From Nocardia colli (GTDB lineage: Bacteria; Actinomycetota; Actinomycetes; Mycobacteriales; Mycobacteriaceae), in NCBI RefSeq assembly GCF_008704205.1, contig NZ_VXLC01000016.1:1-64000 (forward strand): DNA of 64,000 bases, in the 5' to 3' direction. Position numbers and translations under genes: made by a program. Positions 1 to 8,296 of this stretch are shown one piece after another (positions within the stretch are counted from its first letter, which is position 1; each line of letters opens with the position of its first letter). The notes under the pieces are model-generated. The model was given only the letters and a program-made list of their open reading frames with translations. It did no database searches and was not told the origin of the DNA.

Positions 1-87
1 CATCGACCGCGTGAATCCGCCCGAGAGCCCACCTGCACCAGTTCCCTGTCGACCAACCATGTCGGTGGTTTCCGGGATAGTGCGGGT

Positions 88-1071
88 ATGGGGGTCTTGG
101 ATGAACCGTTTCCTGGGTCTTGGGCGAGGGCAGCGGGGCTGGTCACGCGATGGGAACTCCAGCACAACTTCGTGCGGGTGTTCCCCGATGTCTACTTGCG
201 CAAGGGGTGCACCCTCGACGCGGAGGGACGCGCCCGCGCCGCGGCGCACTGGGCGAAGGGCTCCGGTGTACTGATCGGATACTCGGCGGCAGCTTTACAT
301 GGCACTCGCTGGCTTGATCCGGACTATCCGGCGGAGATCGCGCGGACCGAACATTGCAAGCCGCCCGGCGGGATTCGCAGTGTGTGCACCGTCATCGAAT
401 CAGCCGAATGTTGCGAGATCGATGGATTCCGCGTGACAACGCCCGCGCGCACCGCGTTCGATCTCGGCCGGCGGTTGCCTCGTGCGCAAGCCGTGCCGAT
501 CCTGGACGCATTGTGCGCGGCCACCGGCCTGGATCCGCAGCACATCGAAAACGTGGCCCGCGTGCATCCCGGAACGCGTGGAGTCACACGCCTGTCGGCC
601 ATCCTCCAGCTGATCGACGCAGGCGCCGAGTCCCCGCCGGAATCGCACACACGACTCCTCCTGACCGACGACGGGTTACCCAGACCCACAACTCAACTGG
701 TCATCCGCGATAGTTTCGGCGGGTTCGTTGCCCGTGTCGATATGGGCTGGGAAGAATGGCGCGTCGCCGTCGAATACGACGGCGCCCACCATTGGACCGA
801 CCCCACCCAGCGCACAAAAGACATCGACCGCATCGCAACCCTGGAATCACTGGGCTGGCGAGTAATCCGCGTCAACGCCACCCTCCTCCACCACCGCCCC
901 CACGTAATCCTCGACCGAGTCCGCACCGCCCTCCGTGCTCACGGTTGGACAGATGATCACAAGGAACTGGTGTCGGTAAATCGCGAGAAGCCAACAGCAT
1001 CAGTTCCTTGTGATCACGTGTCCAGAAGGAACCTGGCGAGGCGGGGGAGTGGACGTGGACGGGTTGGGTGA
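88..1071 (+). CDS. AbiEi-like / DUF559 domain protein
   Basis: This 327-residue protein has an N-terminal region like the type IV antitoxin AbiEi family (winged helix, then the TPARTAFDLGRRLP segment near residues 117-130) and a C-terminal DUF559/Vsr-like nuclease fold (RVDMGWEEWRVAVEYDG near residues 217-231, then SLGWRVIRVN). Such proteins are abundant in Mycobacteriales; their role is unproven, and nuclease or antitoxin-like functions have been suggested. The recognisable domain ends near ALRAHGW at about residue 288. The last 37 or so residues are encoded by a large inverted repeat (954-1016) and look like read-through rather than a conserved tail. The gene converges on the next one with only 8 bases between. 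The family is clear, the function is not. Confidence 0.8.
   Translation: MGVLDEPFPGSWARAAGLVTRWELQHNFVRVFPDVYLRKGCTLDAEGRARAAAHWAKGSGVLIGYSAAALHGTRWLDPDYPAEIARTEHCKPPGGIRSVCTVIESAECCEIDGFRVTTPARTAFDLGRRLPRAQAVPILDALCAATGLDPQHIENVARVHPGTRGVTRLSAILQLIDAGAESPPESHTRLLLTDDGLPRPTTQLVIRDSFGGFVARVDMGWEEWRVAVEYDGAHHWTDPTQRTKDIDRIATLESLGWRVIRVNATLLHHRPHVILDRVRTALRAHGWTDDHKELVSVNREKPTASVPCDHVSRRNLARRGSGRGRVG
954..1016. repeat. Perfect 16-bp inverted repeat at the 3' end of the DUF559 gene
   Basis: TGATCACAAGGAACTG at 954-969 is the exact reverse complement of CAGTTCCTTGTGATCA at 1001-1016, with 31 bases between. Allowing two mismatches the arms extend to 947-969 and 1001-1023. A related direct copy (CACCAGTTCCCTGTCGACCA) lies just upstream of the same gene at about 35-54. 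The repeat lies inside the last codons of the reading frame. It could be a transcription terminator-like hairpin or a dispersed palindromic element. Confidence 0.7.
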
Positions 1072-1079
1072 TGTGCGGC

Positions 1080-1943
1080 TTACCAGCCGCCGGCGAAGAA
1101 GGCGGCGAGGGCGGGGGCGGGATTTGCCGCGGTGCCTGTGTTCGCTACTGCGACAACGAGTGTGGCGAGTGCCAGCACCGCCGTGAGGGTGCCGAACGAC
1201 GCGAGCAGGCGCCGGGGGCGGCGGTCGGCGAGGCTGGTTCCGGCGAACCTTCTCCAGCACAAGACGCTCAGGGCGAGGAGGATGAGCGCGACGGTTGCGG
1301 CGATCACCGCCATCGCTGCGTGGTATCGGGCGAAGTCGCTGATCATCAGGTCGAGGATGAGGGATAGTCGGCCGCCGGCATTCGGGGAATCGGCTAGTTG
1401 TTGCCGGATCTGTTCGAGTGCGAGGGAGAGCGCGCTGTCGGCAGTGCCGTCCGTCAGCATCGGTAGTAGCGAGGCGAATGGTGCTACCGCGCCTTGAATA
1501 TTCGCCATTACCAAGACTGTCGAGCCCAGTGCCAGCATTGTGGTGAAACCGGCCGCCGCTCCGAGGACGGCTCGCCCGAGCTCTGTGTGCCCGTCGGTGC
1601 GCAGGAAGGCTCGCCAGAGCCGAGCACCGAGCGCGACAAGGACGATCAGTAAGAGCGCCGCGATCGCGGCTTTGGCGATGTGATAGCGAAACCAGTAGTC
1701 CACCACCCGCGCCATGCTTGGCGGGAAGTCCCGTGCGCCTGCACTCCAGTACTCGACGAACGCCACCCGAAGCGCATCGCGGAGGTCGCCCTCCTCGGTG
1801 AAACCCCCGCCCGGCCCGTTCGCCGCCAACGTTCGCGGAGCGCGGACGAAGGCGGCGGCCAGGGCGATCGCGAGGATGCCGAGCGCCGCGGACGCGCGAC
1901 CGACGCCACCTGCGGATCGTGTGGGGGGCGTGGAACTGCGCAC
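1080..1943 (-). CDS. Membrane protein of unknown function
   Basis: The product has 287 residues. The GTG start was chosen because GAGGAG lies about six bases upstream; the same frame stays open further upstream but without protein-like sequence. Five hydrophobic segments can be seen (about residues 12-30, 80-100, 115-140, 205-228 and 243-263), with a roughly 50-residue soluble loop after the first that holds a TEEGDLRDALRVAFVEYW stretch and a second loop after the third. No motif identifies a transporter or enzyme family. It sits 32 bases downstream of the LLM oxidoreductase on the same strand and may be co-transcribed with it. Confidence 0.65.
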   Translation of the reverse strand: MRSSTPPTRSAGGVGRASAALGILAIALAAAFVRAPRTLAANGPGGGFTEEGDLRDALRVAFVEYWSAGARDFPPSMARVVDYWFRYHIAKAAIAALLLIVLVALGARLWRAFLRTDGHTELGRAVLGAAAGFTTMLALGSTVLVMANIQGAVAPFASLLPMLTDGTADSALSLALEQIRQQLADSPNAGGRLSLILDLMISDFARYHAAMAVIAATVALILLALSVLCWRRFAGTSLADRRPRRLLASFGTLTAVLALATLVVAVANTGTAANPAPALAAFFAGGW

Positions 1944-1975
1944 CGGAACTCCTCGGTTCGATCCCTGCTGACGTT

Positions 1976-2968
1976 TCAGGCCAGCGCGGGCGCGACTTCC
2001 TTCTCGAACAGCTCGATGCCCGAGGTGTCGTAGGCGGCTTCGGGGAAGTTGAAGATGGCGTAGCCGAGGCCGAGCTCGCGGATCGGGGTGAGCCGTTCGA
2101 TGATCTGTTCCGGGGTGCCGACGGCGAGGGACGGGCGGAACATGTTGTCGACGTAGGTCGTTGCCTGGTCGTCGCCGATCACCGAGGCCAGTTTCGCCTG
2201 GATCTCGGAAAGGCGTTCCTGCACTTCGGCTTCGGTGGATGCGATGACCACGTTGAAGTTCGAGGAACGCACGATGGCGTCGAAATCGGTGCCGACGTCG
2301 GCGCAGTGCGCGCGCAGGATCTCCGACTTGGCCGCGAATTCGTCCGGCGCACCGCTGAAGTTGGTGTACTGGGCGTACTTCGCCGCGATCTTCAGCGTCT
2401 TCTTCTCGCCGCCGCCGGCGATCCACAGTGGAATCCCGCCGTCCTGCAACGGAAGCGGCCGCACGATGGCCCCGTCGACCTGGTAGTGCTTGCCGTCCAG
2501 GCTGGCCTTGCCCTCGGTCCAGGCCTGCCGGAAGATCTGCACGCCCTCGTCGAGGCGGGCCAGCCGCTCACCCGCGCCGGGGAAGCCGTAACCGTAAGCG
2601 CGCCACTCGTGTTCGTACCAGCCGCCGCCGATGCCCATCTCGACCCGGCCGCCGGAGATCAGGTCCACGGTCGCCGCGACCTTCGCCAGGTAGGCCGGAT
2701 TGCGGTAGCTCATCGCGGTGCACATCTGCCCGAGCCGGATTCGCGAGGTGGACGCCGCGAACGCGGACATCAGGGTCCACGCCTCGTGCGTGGCCTCCTC
2801 GGTCGGCACCGGGACGGTGTGGAAGTGGTCGTACACCCACAGGGATTCCCAGGTGTCGTTGGCATCCGCGCGTTGCGCGAGATCCCGCATCACCCGCCAC
2901 TGGTCCGCCGGGTCGACGCCGACCAGGTCGAGCCGCCAGCCCTGCGGAATGAAGATGCCGAAGCGCAC
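1976..2968 (-). CDS. LLM class F420-dependent oxidoreductase
   Basis: The 330-residue protein starts VRFGIFIPQG with a GTG codon preceded by AAGGAGAG, which sets the start. It has the bacterial luciferase-like (LLM) TIM-barrel signature: an N-terminal FGIFIPQG strand, IRLGQMCTAMSYRNP, then GGRVEMGIGGGWYEHE near residue 110, and VGTPEQIIERL near the C terminus. These are typical of actinobacterial F420-dependent or FMN-dependent oxidoreductases; the substrate cannot be read from sequence. It lies downstream of the taurine dioxygenase-like gene, separated by a GC-rich inverted repeat (3045-3075), so it probably has its own promoter even though it shares the sulfur-related neighbourhood. Confidence 0.85.
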   Translation of the reverse strand: MRFGIFIPQGWRLDLVGVDPADQWRVMRDLAQRADANDTWESLWVYDHFHTVPVPTEEATHEAWTLMSAFAASTSRIRLGQMCTAMSYRNPAYLAKVAATVDLISGGRVEMGIGGGWYEHEWRAYGYGFPGAGERLARLDEGVQIFRQAWTEGKASLDGKHYQVDGAIVRPLPLQDGGIPLWIAGGGEKKTLKIAAKYAQYTNFSGAPDEFAAKSEILRAHCADVGTDFDAIVRSSNFNVVIASTEAEVQERLSEIQAKLASVIGDDQATTYVDNMFRPSLAVGTPEQIIERLTPIRELGLGYAIFNFPEAAYDTSGIELFEKEVAPALA

Positions 2969-3044
2969 AGATCTCTCCTTCGTTGTTTGCCCCAAACCTA
3001 GTCAATCATCCCGTGATGGGCTGATCGAGGCGTGGCGCAGCGCA

Positions 3045-3075
3045 GTGCCCGGCCGAGCGTCGCCCGGCCGGGCAC
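3045..3075 (-). terminator. GC-rich hairpin after the TauD-type gene
   Basis: GTGCCCGGCCG and CGGCCGGGCAC form a perfect 11-bp stem with a 9-base loop, 15 bases after the dioxygenase stop. It has no U-tract on the minus strand, so it is a probable rather than certain terminator. Confidence 0.5.
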
Positions 3076-3089
3076 CTACCTGTCTACTC

Positions 3090-4022
3090 TCAGTTGCCGG
3101 TGAAGTGCGCCCCGGCGATGGACGTGGACGGCGCACCGTCCACCCCGACCGGGATGTCCCCCTCCAGCGTGGTGCGGTACAGCACCCGGGTGACGTCGAG
3201 ATGATCGAGGTCGCTCGGCGCGAGATGCGCCGTCACCCGGTTGTCCCAGAACGCGATGCTGCCCTTCGCCCAGCGGAACCGGACGGTGTAGGCGGGGTTG
3301 GCCACCTCGTCGAACAGCAGCTTCAGCAGCGCGTCGCTCTGGTTGGGGCTCAACCCGATGATGCGGGTGGTGAAGCCCGGGTTGACGAACAGCGCCCGCT
3401 CGCCGGTCACCGGATGCACCCGGACCACCGGATGCTCGGTGACCAACGGCGCGGCGGCCACCTTCTTGGCGTAGTCGCTGTCCTCGTTCCAGACCGGCCT
3501 GCGCCCGCCGAACCGGTGCTCGGCGCGCAGCCCCTCGACGAACCGCTGCAACGATTCCGGCAGGTTCTCGTAGGCGGCGACCAGGTTCGTCCAGCCGGTG
3601 TCACCACCCTGTTCCGGCGCGATCTCGGCGCGCAGGATCGAGGCGGCGGGCGGGTTGATCAGCGGCGAGACGTCGGTGTGCCAGAAGTTCGTGTAGCTGA
3701 ACTTCCGGACGCCGAAGCGCTTCTCGTACAGCCGGCTGTCCACGGCGAGGATCTCCGGGAACTCGGTCGGCGCGTCGGTGTCGTACGGGTGCGACGGGGT
3801 GACCGCGCCGAAGCGCCGGGAGAAGGCGATCTGCTCGGCGTGCCCGATGTGCTGGTCGCGGAAGAACAGCACCTTGTGCTCGAGCAGCGCCGCGGTGATC
3901 TGCTCGACCTGCTCGTCGGTCAGCGGCTCGCGCAGATCGACACCGGAGATGTCCGCGCCGATGTAACCGGCTACCGGGGTGACCTGGAGGGTGATCGTGG
4001 ATGGTTCTTGCACCGTGGTCAT
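3090..4022 (-). CDS. TauD/TfdA family Fe(II)/2-oxoglutarate dioxygenase
   Basis: The 310-residue protein is full length for the TauD family. The facial triad is visible: H115 and D117 in FWHTDVS, and H266 in NRVTAHLAPS, followed by the 2-oxoglutarate-binding arginine R283 in RVLYRTTLEGD. The N terminus has the family pattern GADISGVDLREPL. Members hydroxylate taurine, alkylsulfates or related substrates, which then release sulfite or sulfate. The position next to an Ssu-type transporter and a flavin monooxygenase fits use of organic sulfur, but taurine itself is not proven. The gene lies 112 bases downstream of the ferredoxin gene on the same strand, so it is either a separate unit or the distal end of the operon. 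Confidence 0.88.
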   Translation of the reverse strand: MTTVQEPSTITLQVTPVAGYIGADISGVDLREPLTDEQVEQITAALLEHKVLFFRDQHIGHAEQIAFSRRFGAVTPSHPYDTDAPTEFPEILAVDSRLYEKRFGVRKFSYTNFWHTDVSPLINPPAASILRAEIAPEQGGDTGWTNLVAAYENLPESLQRFVEGLRAEHRFGGRRPVWNEDSDYAKKVAAAPLVTEHPVVRVHPVTGERALFVNPGFTTRIIGLSPNQSDALLKLLFDEVANPAYTVRFRWAKGSIAFWDNRVTAHLAPSDLDHLDVTRVLYRTTLEGDIPVGVDGAPSTSIAGAHFTGN

Positions 4023-4133
4023 GGGGACCTCGCTAGGGAAAAGTGATGTGGGGTAGGCGGGTTCGATCGTCGCGGCGACACGCGCTGCGGCACGTGCGCA
4101 TGAAGTCGACCACCCGCCGTTTCGTCAACGGCG

Positions 4134-4460
4134 TCATGGCAATTCGGGTCCGATCGCGTAGCGCGCGCCCAGCGGGCCGCCGCCCCAGCCGAGCGACCTG
4201 CGGTAGCTGCCCAGCAGGCCGTGCTCGATCAGGTATGCCTCGTCGCGTTGAACATCTTCCGGCGCAAGGGGTTCCGTGCGTGCGGCAACGAACAGCGCGT
4301 CGGTGGGGCAGTACGCCTCGCACATGAAGCACGTCTGGCAGTCGGATTGCCGGCTGATCAGCGGGATTCCGTCCGCGCCCCGATCGAACACGTGGGTGGG
4401 GCAGACCTCGACGCACTTGTCGCATTCGATGCAGCGGTCGACCGAGACCAGTTCGATCAT
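4134..4460 (-). CDS. 2[4Fe-4S] ferredoxin-type protein (AprB-like partner)
   Basis: The 108-residue protein has two classical clusters near the N terminus: C10-x2-C13-x2-C16-x3-C20-P and C41-x2-C44-x2-C47-x3-C51-P. A roughly 50-residue C-terminal tail of unknown role follows. Its ATG overlaps the stop of the flavoprotein gene by four bases (ATGA), so the two are translationally coupled. It probably passes electrons to or from that flavoprotein. The pairing recalls adenylylsulfate reductase AprAB or fumarate reductase-type pairs, but cofactor number is the only part read directly. Confidence 0.85.
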   Translation of the reverse strand: MIELVSVDRCIECDKCVEVCPTHVFDRGADGIPLISRQSDCQTCFMCEAYCPTDALFVAARTEPLAPEDVQRDEAYLIEHGLLGSYRRSLGWGGGPLGARYAIGPELP

Positions 4461-6037
4461 GCGGGCACCAGCCTCGACCGGTCGAGGAATGCCGGTTCCG
4501 GCGCGGTCCATACCTCGTCGAGTCCGCCGGTGATCAGCCGATAGTGTTGCGCCGGATCGGCATCGGGGAACTCCTGCCGGCGCGCCATGCCACGCGACTC
4601 GGTGCGGGCCAGCGCCGCCGTGTACATCCACCGCGCGTGCGCGGTCATCGCGGCCGCCGAGCGAACCTTGGACGGATCCGACCGGGCGAGCGTCAGACTC
4701 GTCCTGGCCTGCTGCCACATCTCGTCCAGCGTCGCCAACGCGGGCCGCAGCCGGTCGCCGTGCCGGAGATAGTTCTTGTCGTACGGCAGCACCTCCCGCT
4801 GGACCACCGCGACGATATCGGCGGGCAGCAGCTCGGTGTCCGGCTTTCCGGTGGGCCGCAGACCGACGCCGCCCGCCCCGAACCGTTGCCGATCATCGAT
4901 CGAATCACCCTGCCGCCGGGCATATTCGGCCGCACCCGCGCCGGCCCAACTGCCCGACGACATCGCCCACGCGGCGTTGTGACTGCCGCCGCCGGTGAAG
5001 CCGCCGCAGATCAGCTCCCGAGTCGCGACGTCGCCCGCGACATACAACCCGGGCACGCTGGTCGAGCAGTCTTCACCGGCGACGCGAACCCCGCCGGTGC
5101 CGCGCACGGTGCCTTCGAGCAGCAGCGTGATCGGGAACCGATCGGTGAACGGGTCGATGCCGAGCCGGTCGAAGGTGAGGAAGAAGTTCGGCTGCCCCAG
5201 GCGCATCGCCCGGCGTTGCTCGGCGTCGGCCCGATCGAGCGTGCAGTACACCGGCTCGGTCAGCAGCGCCCGGGCGATGGGGGAGCGGCTCTTGCCCGAC
5301 GCACCCGCCAGCACCGCACCGTTGCCCAGGTAGAAGGTGGCGAAGGAGTAGTAGGCGGTCTTCGTCACCGAGGTGAACTCGGGCGCGATGGCATACGCGT
5401 TCGAGAACTCCATCCCGGACAGTTCGGCGCCCGCCTCGACCGCCATCAGCGCGCCGTCGCCGGTATTGACGTTGCAGCCCAGCGTCTTCGAGAGAAACGC
5501 GCATCCACCGGTAGCGAGCACCACCGCGCGAGCGGTGATGTCGATCAGTTCACCGGTGGCCAGCCGTTGCAGGCGCGCACCCGCGACCGAACCCTCGGCG
5601 TCGGTGAGCAATTCGATCGCCGGCGCATGGTCGAGGATGGACACCCCGGCCCGCTGCACCCGAAGCCGTTGCCGCCGCATGTATTCCGGGCCCTGCACCC
5701 CGGTCCGCAGCGAGCGACCCTCGCGATCGGTCGGAAAGGGATACCGCCCGACCTCGGCGAGTTCGTTGACCCTGGCGTAGGTCTCGTCGAGTACCCGAGC
5801 CATCCATCCGCGATCGGCGAGATACCCACCCAGCGCTTCACGGCTCGCCATCGCCTTTTCCCGCAGTTCCGGCTCCGGCTGGACGTACCAGATCCCGGTT
5901 CCAGCTGCGGCCGTAGCGCCACTACTACCGCAAAAACCCTTGTCGGCCAGCACAACCGAGGCCCCTGCCGCCGCGGCCTTCAACGCCGCCCAGGTACCTG
6001 CCGGGCCGCCGCCGAGTACGAGGACGTCCACGGTCAT
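4457..6037 (-). CDS. FAD-dependent oxidoreductase, AprA / fumarate reductase flavoprotein-like
   Basis: The 526-residue protein opens with the Rossmann dinucleotide motif GGGPAG at residues 9-14, followed by VVLADKGFCGSSGA. It also has LATGGCAFLSK near 180 and a C-terminal FAD-contact segment VPGLYVAGDVATRELICGG near residue 335. This is the layout of the succinate dehydrogenase/fumarate reductase/AprA flavoprotein superfamily, although true AprA is longer (over 600 residues). It overlaps the monooxygenase gene upstream by four bases and the ferredoxin downstream by four. The operon context with an Ssu-type importer suggests an oxidation or reduction of a sulfur compound. The substrate is unknown. 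Confidence 0.82.
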   Translation of the reverse strand: MTVDVLVLGGGPAGTWAALKAAAAGASVVLADKGFCGSSGATAAAGTGIWYVQPEPELREKAMASREALGGYLADRGWMARVLDETYARVNELAEVGRYPFPTDREGRSLRTGVQGPEYMRRQRLRVQRAGVSILDHAPAIELLTDAEGSVAGARLQRLATGELIDITARAVVLATGGCAFLSKTLGCNVNTGDGALMAVEAGAELSGMEFSNAYAIAPEFTSVTKTAYYSFATFYLGNGAVLAGASGKSRSPIARALLTEPVYCTLDRADAEQRRAMRLGQPNFFLTFDRLGIDPFTDRFPITLLLEGTVRGTGGVRVAGEDCSTSVPGLYVAGDVATRELICGGFTGGGSHNAAWAMSSGSWAGAGAAEYARRQGDSIDDRQRFGAGGVGLRPTGKPDTELLPADIVAVVQREVLPYDKNYLRHGDRLRPALATLDEMWQQARTSLTLARSDPSKVRSAAAMTAHARWMYTAALARTESRGMARRQEFPDADPAQHYRLITGGLDEVWTAPEPAFLDRSRLVPA

Positions 6038-7374
6038 GCGCTCGCCTCGGCCCGTTCCTGCGTGTGCCGGCTCGGCACCGCCCCGAGCCCGTAGTGCCCA
6101 CGCAGCGTGTCCGCCTCGTAGTCGGCGCGGAACAGCCCGCGCTCCTGCAGGATCGGCACCACCCGATCGACGAAGTCCGCCAGTCCGCCCGGCAGATACG
6201 GCGGCATGATGTTGAACCCGTCGGCGGCGCCGTTGTCGAACCAGCTCTGCAATTCGTCGGCGATCTGGGTCGGCGTGCCCGCGAACGTCCGATGCCCGCG
6301 CCCGCCGCCGAGCTTGCCGATCAGCTGCCGGATGGTCAGGTTCTCGTTCGCCGCCAGCTCCTTCACCAGGGTGAATCTGCTCTTGTGCGTTTCGATCTCG
6401 TTCTCCGACGGCAACGGCGGCAGCGGCGCGTCCAGGGCGTGCTCGGTGAGGTCCACGCCGAGCATGGTGGACAGCTGACGCAGCGCGTAATCGGGCGAGA
6501 TCAGATCGGTGAACTCCTGCTCGAGCGCCTGCGCCTCCTCGGTGGTGTCGGCGATGAACGGCACCAGCCCGGGCAGCACCTTGAGCTCGTCGGCCGAGCG
6601 ACCGTACTTCGCCAGCCGCGACTTCAGATCGCGATAGAACGCCTGCCCCTCAGCCAGCGTCCGCTGCGCGGTGAACACCGCCTCGGCATGCCGCGCGGCG
6701 AATTCCTTTCCGCTCTCCGAGGATCCGGCCTGCACCAGCAGCGGCCTGCCCTGCGGGGTGCGCGGCGAGTTCAACGGTCCGCGGACCCGGAAGCGCGGCC
6801 CGTCGAAGTCGACGGTGTGCACCTTGTCCGGGTCGGCGAAGATGCCCGCCTCGGTGTCGAGCACGATCGCCTCTTCCTCCCAGCTGTCCCACAGCTGGTT
6901 GACCACGTCGACGAACTCCTGCGCCCGCTCGTAGCGCCGCGCGTGCTCGGGGACGCCGTCGTAACCGAAGTTGAACGCCTCGTCCTCGCCGGCCGAGGTG
7001 ACGATGTTCCAGCCCGCGCGGCCGCCGCTGATGTGGTCGAGCGAGGCGAACTTGCGGGCCAGGTTGAACGGCTCGTGGTAGGTGGTGGACGCGGTCGCGA
7101 TCAGCCCGACGTGCGTGGTGGCGGCGGCGATCGCGGCCAGCAGCGTGATCGGCTCGAACACCGCGAGGGTGTTGCGCTTGATCCGCGGGCCGACCGCCAG
7201 GCCGTCGGCGAAGAACACCGAATCCAGCTTGCCGCGCTCGGCGATCTGCCCCAGCTCCTGGAAGTGCCGGACGTCGAGCACGCGGTGCGCCTCGGTGCGC
7301 GGATGCCGCCACGCGGCCTCGTGATGCCCGACGCCCATCAGGAAGGCATTGAGGTGGAACTGTTTACCAGACAT
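6034..7374 (-). CDS. NtaA/SnaA/DszA-type flavin-dependent monooxygenase
   Basis: The 446-residue protein matches the NtaA/SnaA/DszA branch of LLM flavin monooxygenases in length and in segments such as KQFHLNAFLMGVGHHEAAWR at the N terminus, LDSVFFADG, the SGGRAGWNIVTSA flavin-site motif near residue 141-153, and GRPLLVQAGSSESGKEFAA near 230. Family members use FMNH2 from a separate reductase to oxidise sulfones, sulfonates, nitrilotriacetate and similar compounds. Here the gene is 28 bases after the permease and overlaps the flavoprotein gene, so the flavoprotein/ferredoxin pair may belong to the same reaction chain. The specific substrate is inferred only as an organosulfur compound. Confidence 0.87.
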   Translation of the reverse strand: MSGKQFHLNAFLMGVGHHEAAWRHPRTEAHRVLDVRHFQELGQIAERGKLDSVFFADGLAVGPRIKRNTLAVFEPITLLAAIAAATTHVGLIATASTTYHEPFNLARKFASLDHISGGRAGWNIVTSAGEDEAFNFGYDGVPEHARRYERAQEFVDVVNQLWDSWEEEAIVLDTEAGIFADPDKVHTVDFDGPRFRVRGPLNSPRTPQGRPLLVQAGSSESGKEFAARHAEAVFTAQRTLAEGQAFYRDLKSRLAKYGRSADELKVLPGLVPFIADTTEEAQALEQEFTDLISPDYALRQLSTMLGVDLTEHALDAPLPPLPSENEIETHKSRFTLVKELAANENLTIRQLIGKLGGGRGHRTFAGTPTQIADELQSWFDNGAADGFNIMPPYLPGGLADFVDRVVPILQERGLFRADYEADTLRGHYGLGAVPSRHTQERAEASA

Positions 7375-7402
7375 GGTTCTTCCTTGCGTTACGAGTGGAC
7401 GG

Positions 7403-8296
7403 TCAGGCGTTCGGTTCGGTGCGCCAGCGGGAGAACCGGCGTTCCAGGGTGACGAGCAGGCCGTTGAAGGCCAGACCGAGCAGCGAGATGGCGATGATCC
7501 CCGCGTACATGTTCGGGATCTGGAAGTTCTGCTGCGCCGCGGTGATCAGATAGCCGAGTCCCGCTCGGGCGCCGAACATCTCGGCGGCGAGCAGCACCAG
7601 GATGGAACTCGCCGCGGCCATCCGCAGGCCGGTGAAGATGGACGGCAACGCGGCGGGCAGGATCACCTTCTGGAACAGTCGCAGCGGCGAGAGGCCCAGT
7701 GACACAGCGGATTTGATCAGCAGCGGGTCGACGGTGCGCACGCCGGTGATGGTGTTCAGCAGGATCGGGAAGGCGCTCGCGTACACCACCAGGGCGACCT
7801 TCGAGGTCTCACCGATGCCGAGAATCAGGATGAAGACCGGCAGCAGGGCCAGCGCCGCGGTGTTGCGGAACAGCTCCAGGATCGGGTTGAGGAAGTCCGC
7901 CACCGGCTTGTACCAGGCGATCGAGATGCCGAGCGGAATGGCCACGGCCAGCGCGATCGCGTAGCCGGCCAGCGAGCGGCTCAGACTGGCCGAGATGTGG
8001 GTCCACAACTCGCCGCTCACCAGCAGGTCGACGAAGGCCTGCGCGACCACCGAGAACGGGGGCAGGAACACCTCGTCCACCAGGCCGAGGGCCGGGGCGA
8101 GCTGCCACAGCAGCAGGAACAGCCCGATCACGATCGTCGGCTTGAACACCCGCCAGGCGAGGCGGCCGATCACCCGCACCGCCCGTGATCCGGCGTCGAA
8201 CGACCGCCCCGCGGTGGGGCGCTCGACGGCGGGGCGCTCGGGTGCGGCCACGCTCACCGCGATGGTCCGCTCGGTGAAGTCCACTGCACTAGACAT
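7403..8296 (-). CDS. ssuC: ABC transporter permease, SsuC/TauC type
   Basis: The 297-residue permease has a variable 45-residue N terminus and then the binding-protein-dependent transport fold. About six membrane segments can be seen. The EAA loop reads SLGLSPLRLFQKVILPAALP with the family glycine before ILPAALP, near residues 196-215. Sequence and length fit the sulfonate/taurine/nitrate permease family. Its ATG overlaps the end of the ATPase gene by eight bases, so the two are co-translated. The gene symbol is by family; nitrate- or thiamine-precursor-type importers look similar, and the neighbouring oxygenases favour sulfonates. Confidence 0.85.
   Translation of the reverse strand: MSSAVDFTERTIAVSVAAPERPAVERPTAGRSFDAGSRAVRVIGRLAWRVFKPTIVIGLFLLLWQLAPALGLVDEVFLPPFSVVAQAFVDLLVSGELWTHISASLSRSLAGYAIALAVAIPLGISIAWYKPVADFLNPILELFRNTAALALLPVFILILGIGETSKVALVVYASAFPILLNTITGVRTVDPLLIKSAVSLGLSPLRLFQKVILPAALPSIFTGLRMAAASSILVLLAAEMFGARAGLGYLITAAQQNFQIPNMYAGIIAISLLGLAFNGLLVTLERRFSRWRTEPNA

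Noticed and set aside
4544..6094. Long plus-strand open frame opposite the AprA-like gene
   Set aside because: It is the antisense shadow of a high-GC gene and has no recognisable domain; the minus strand has clear motifs.
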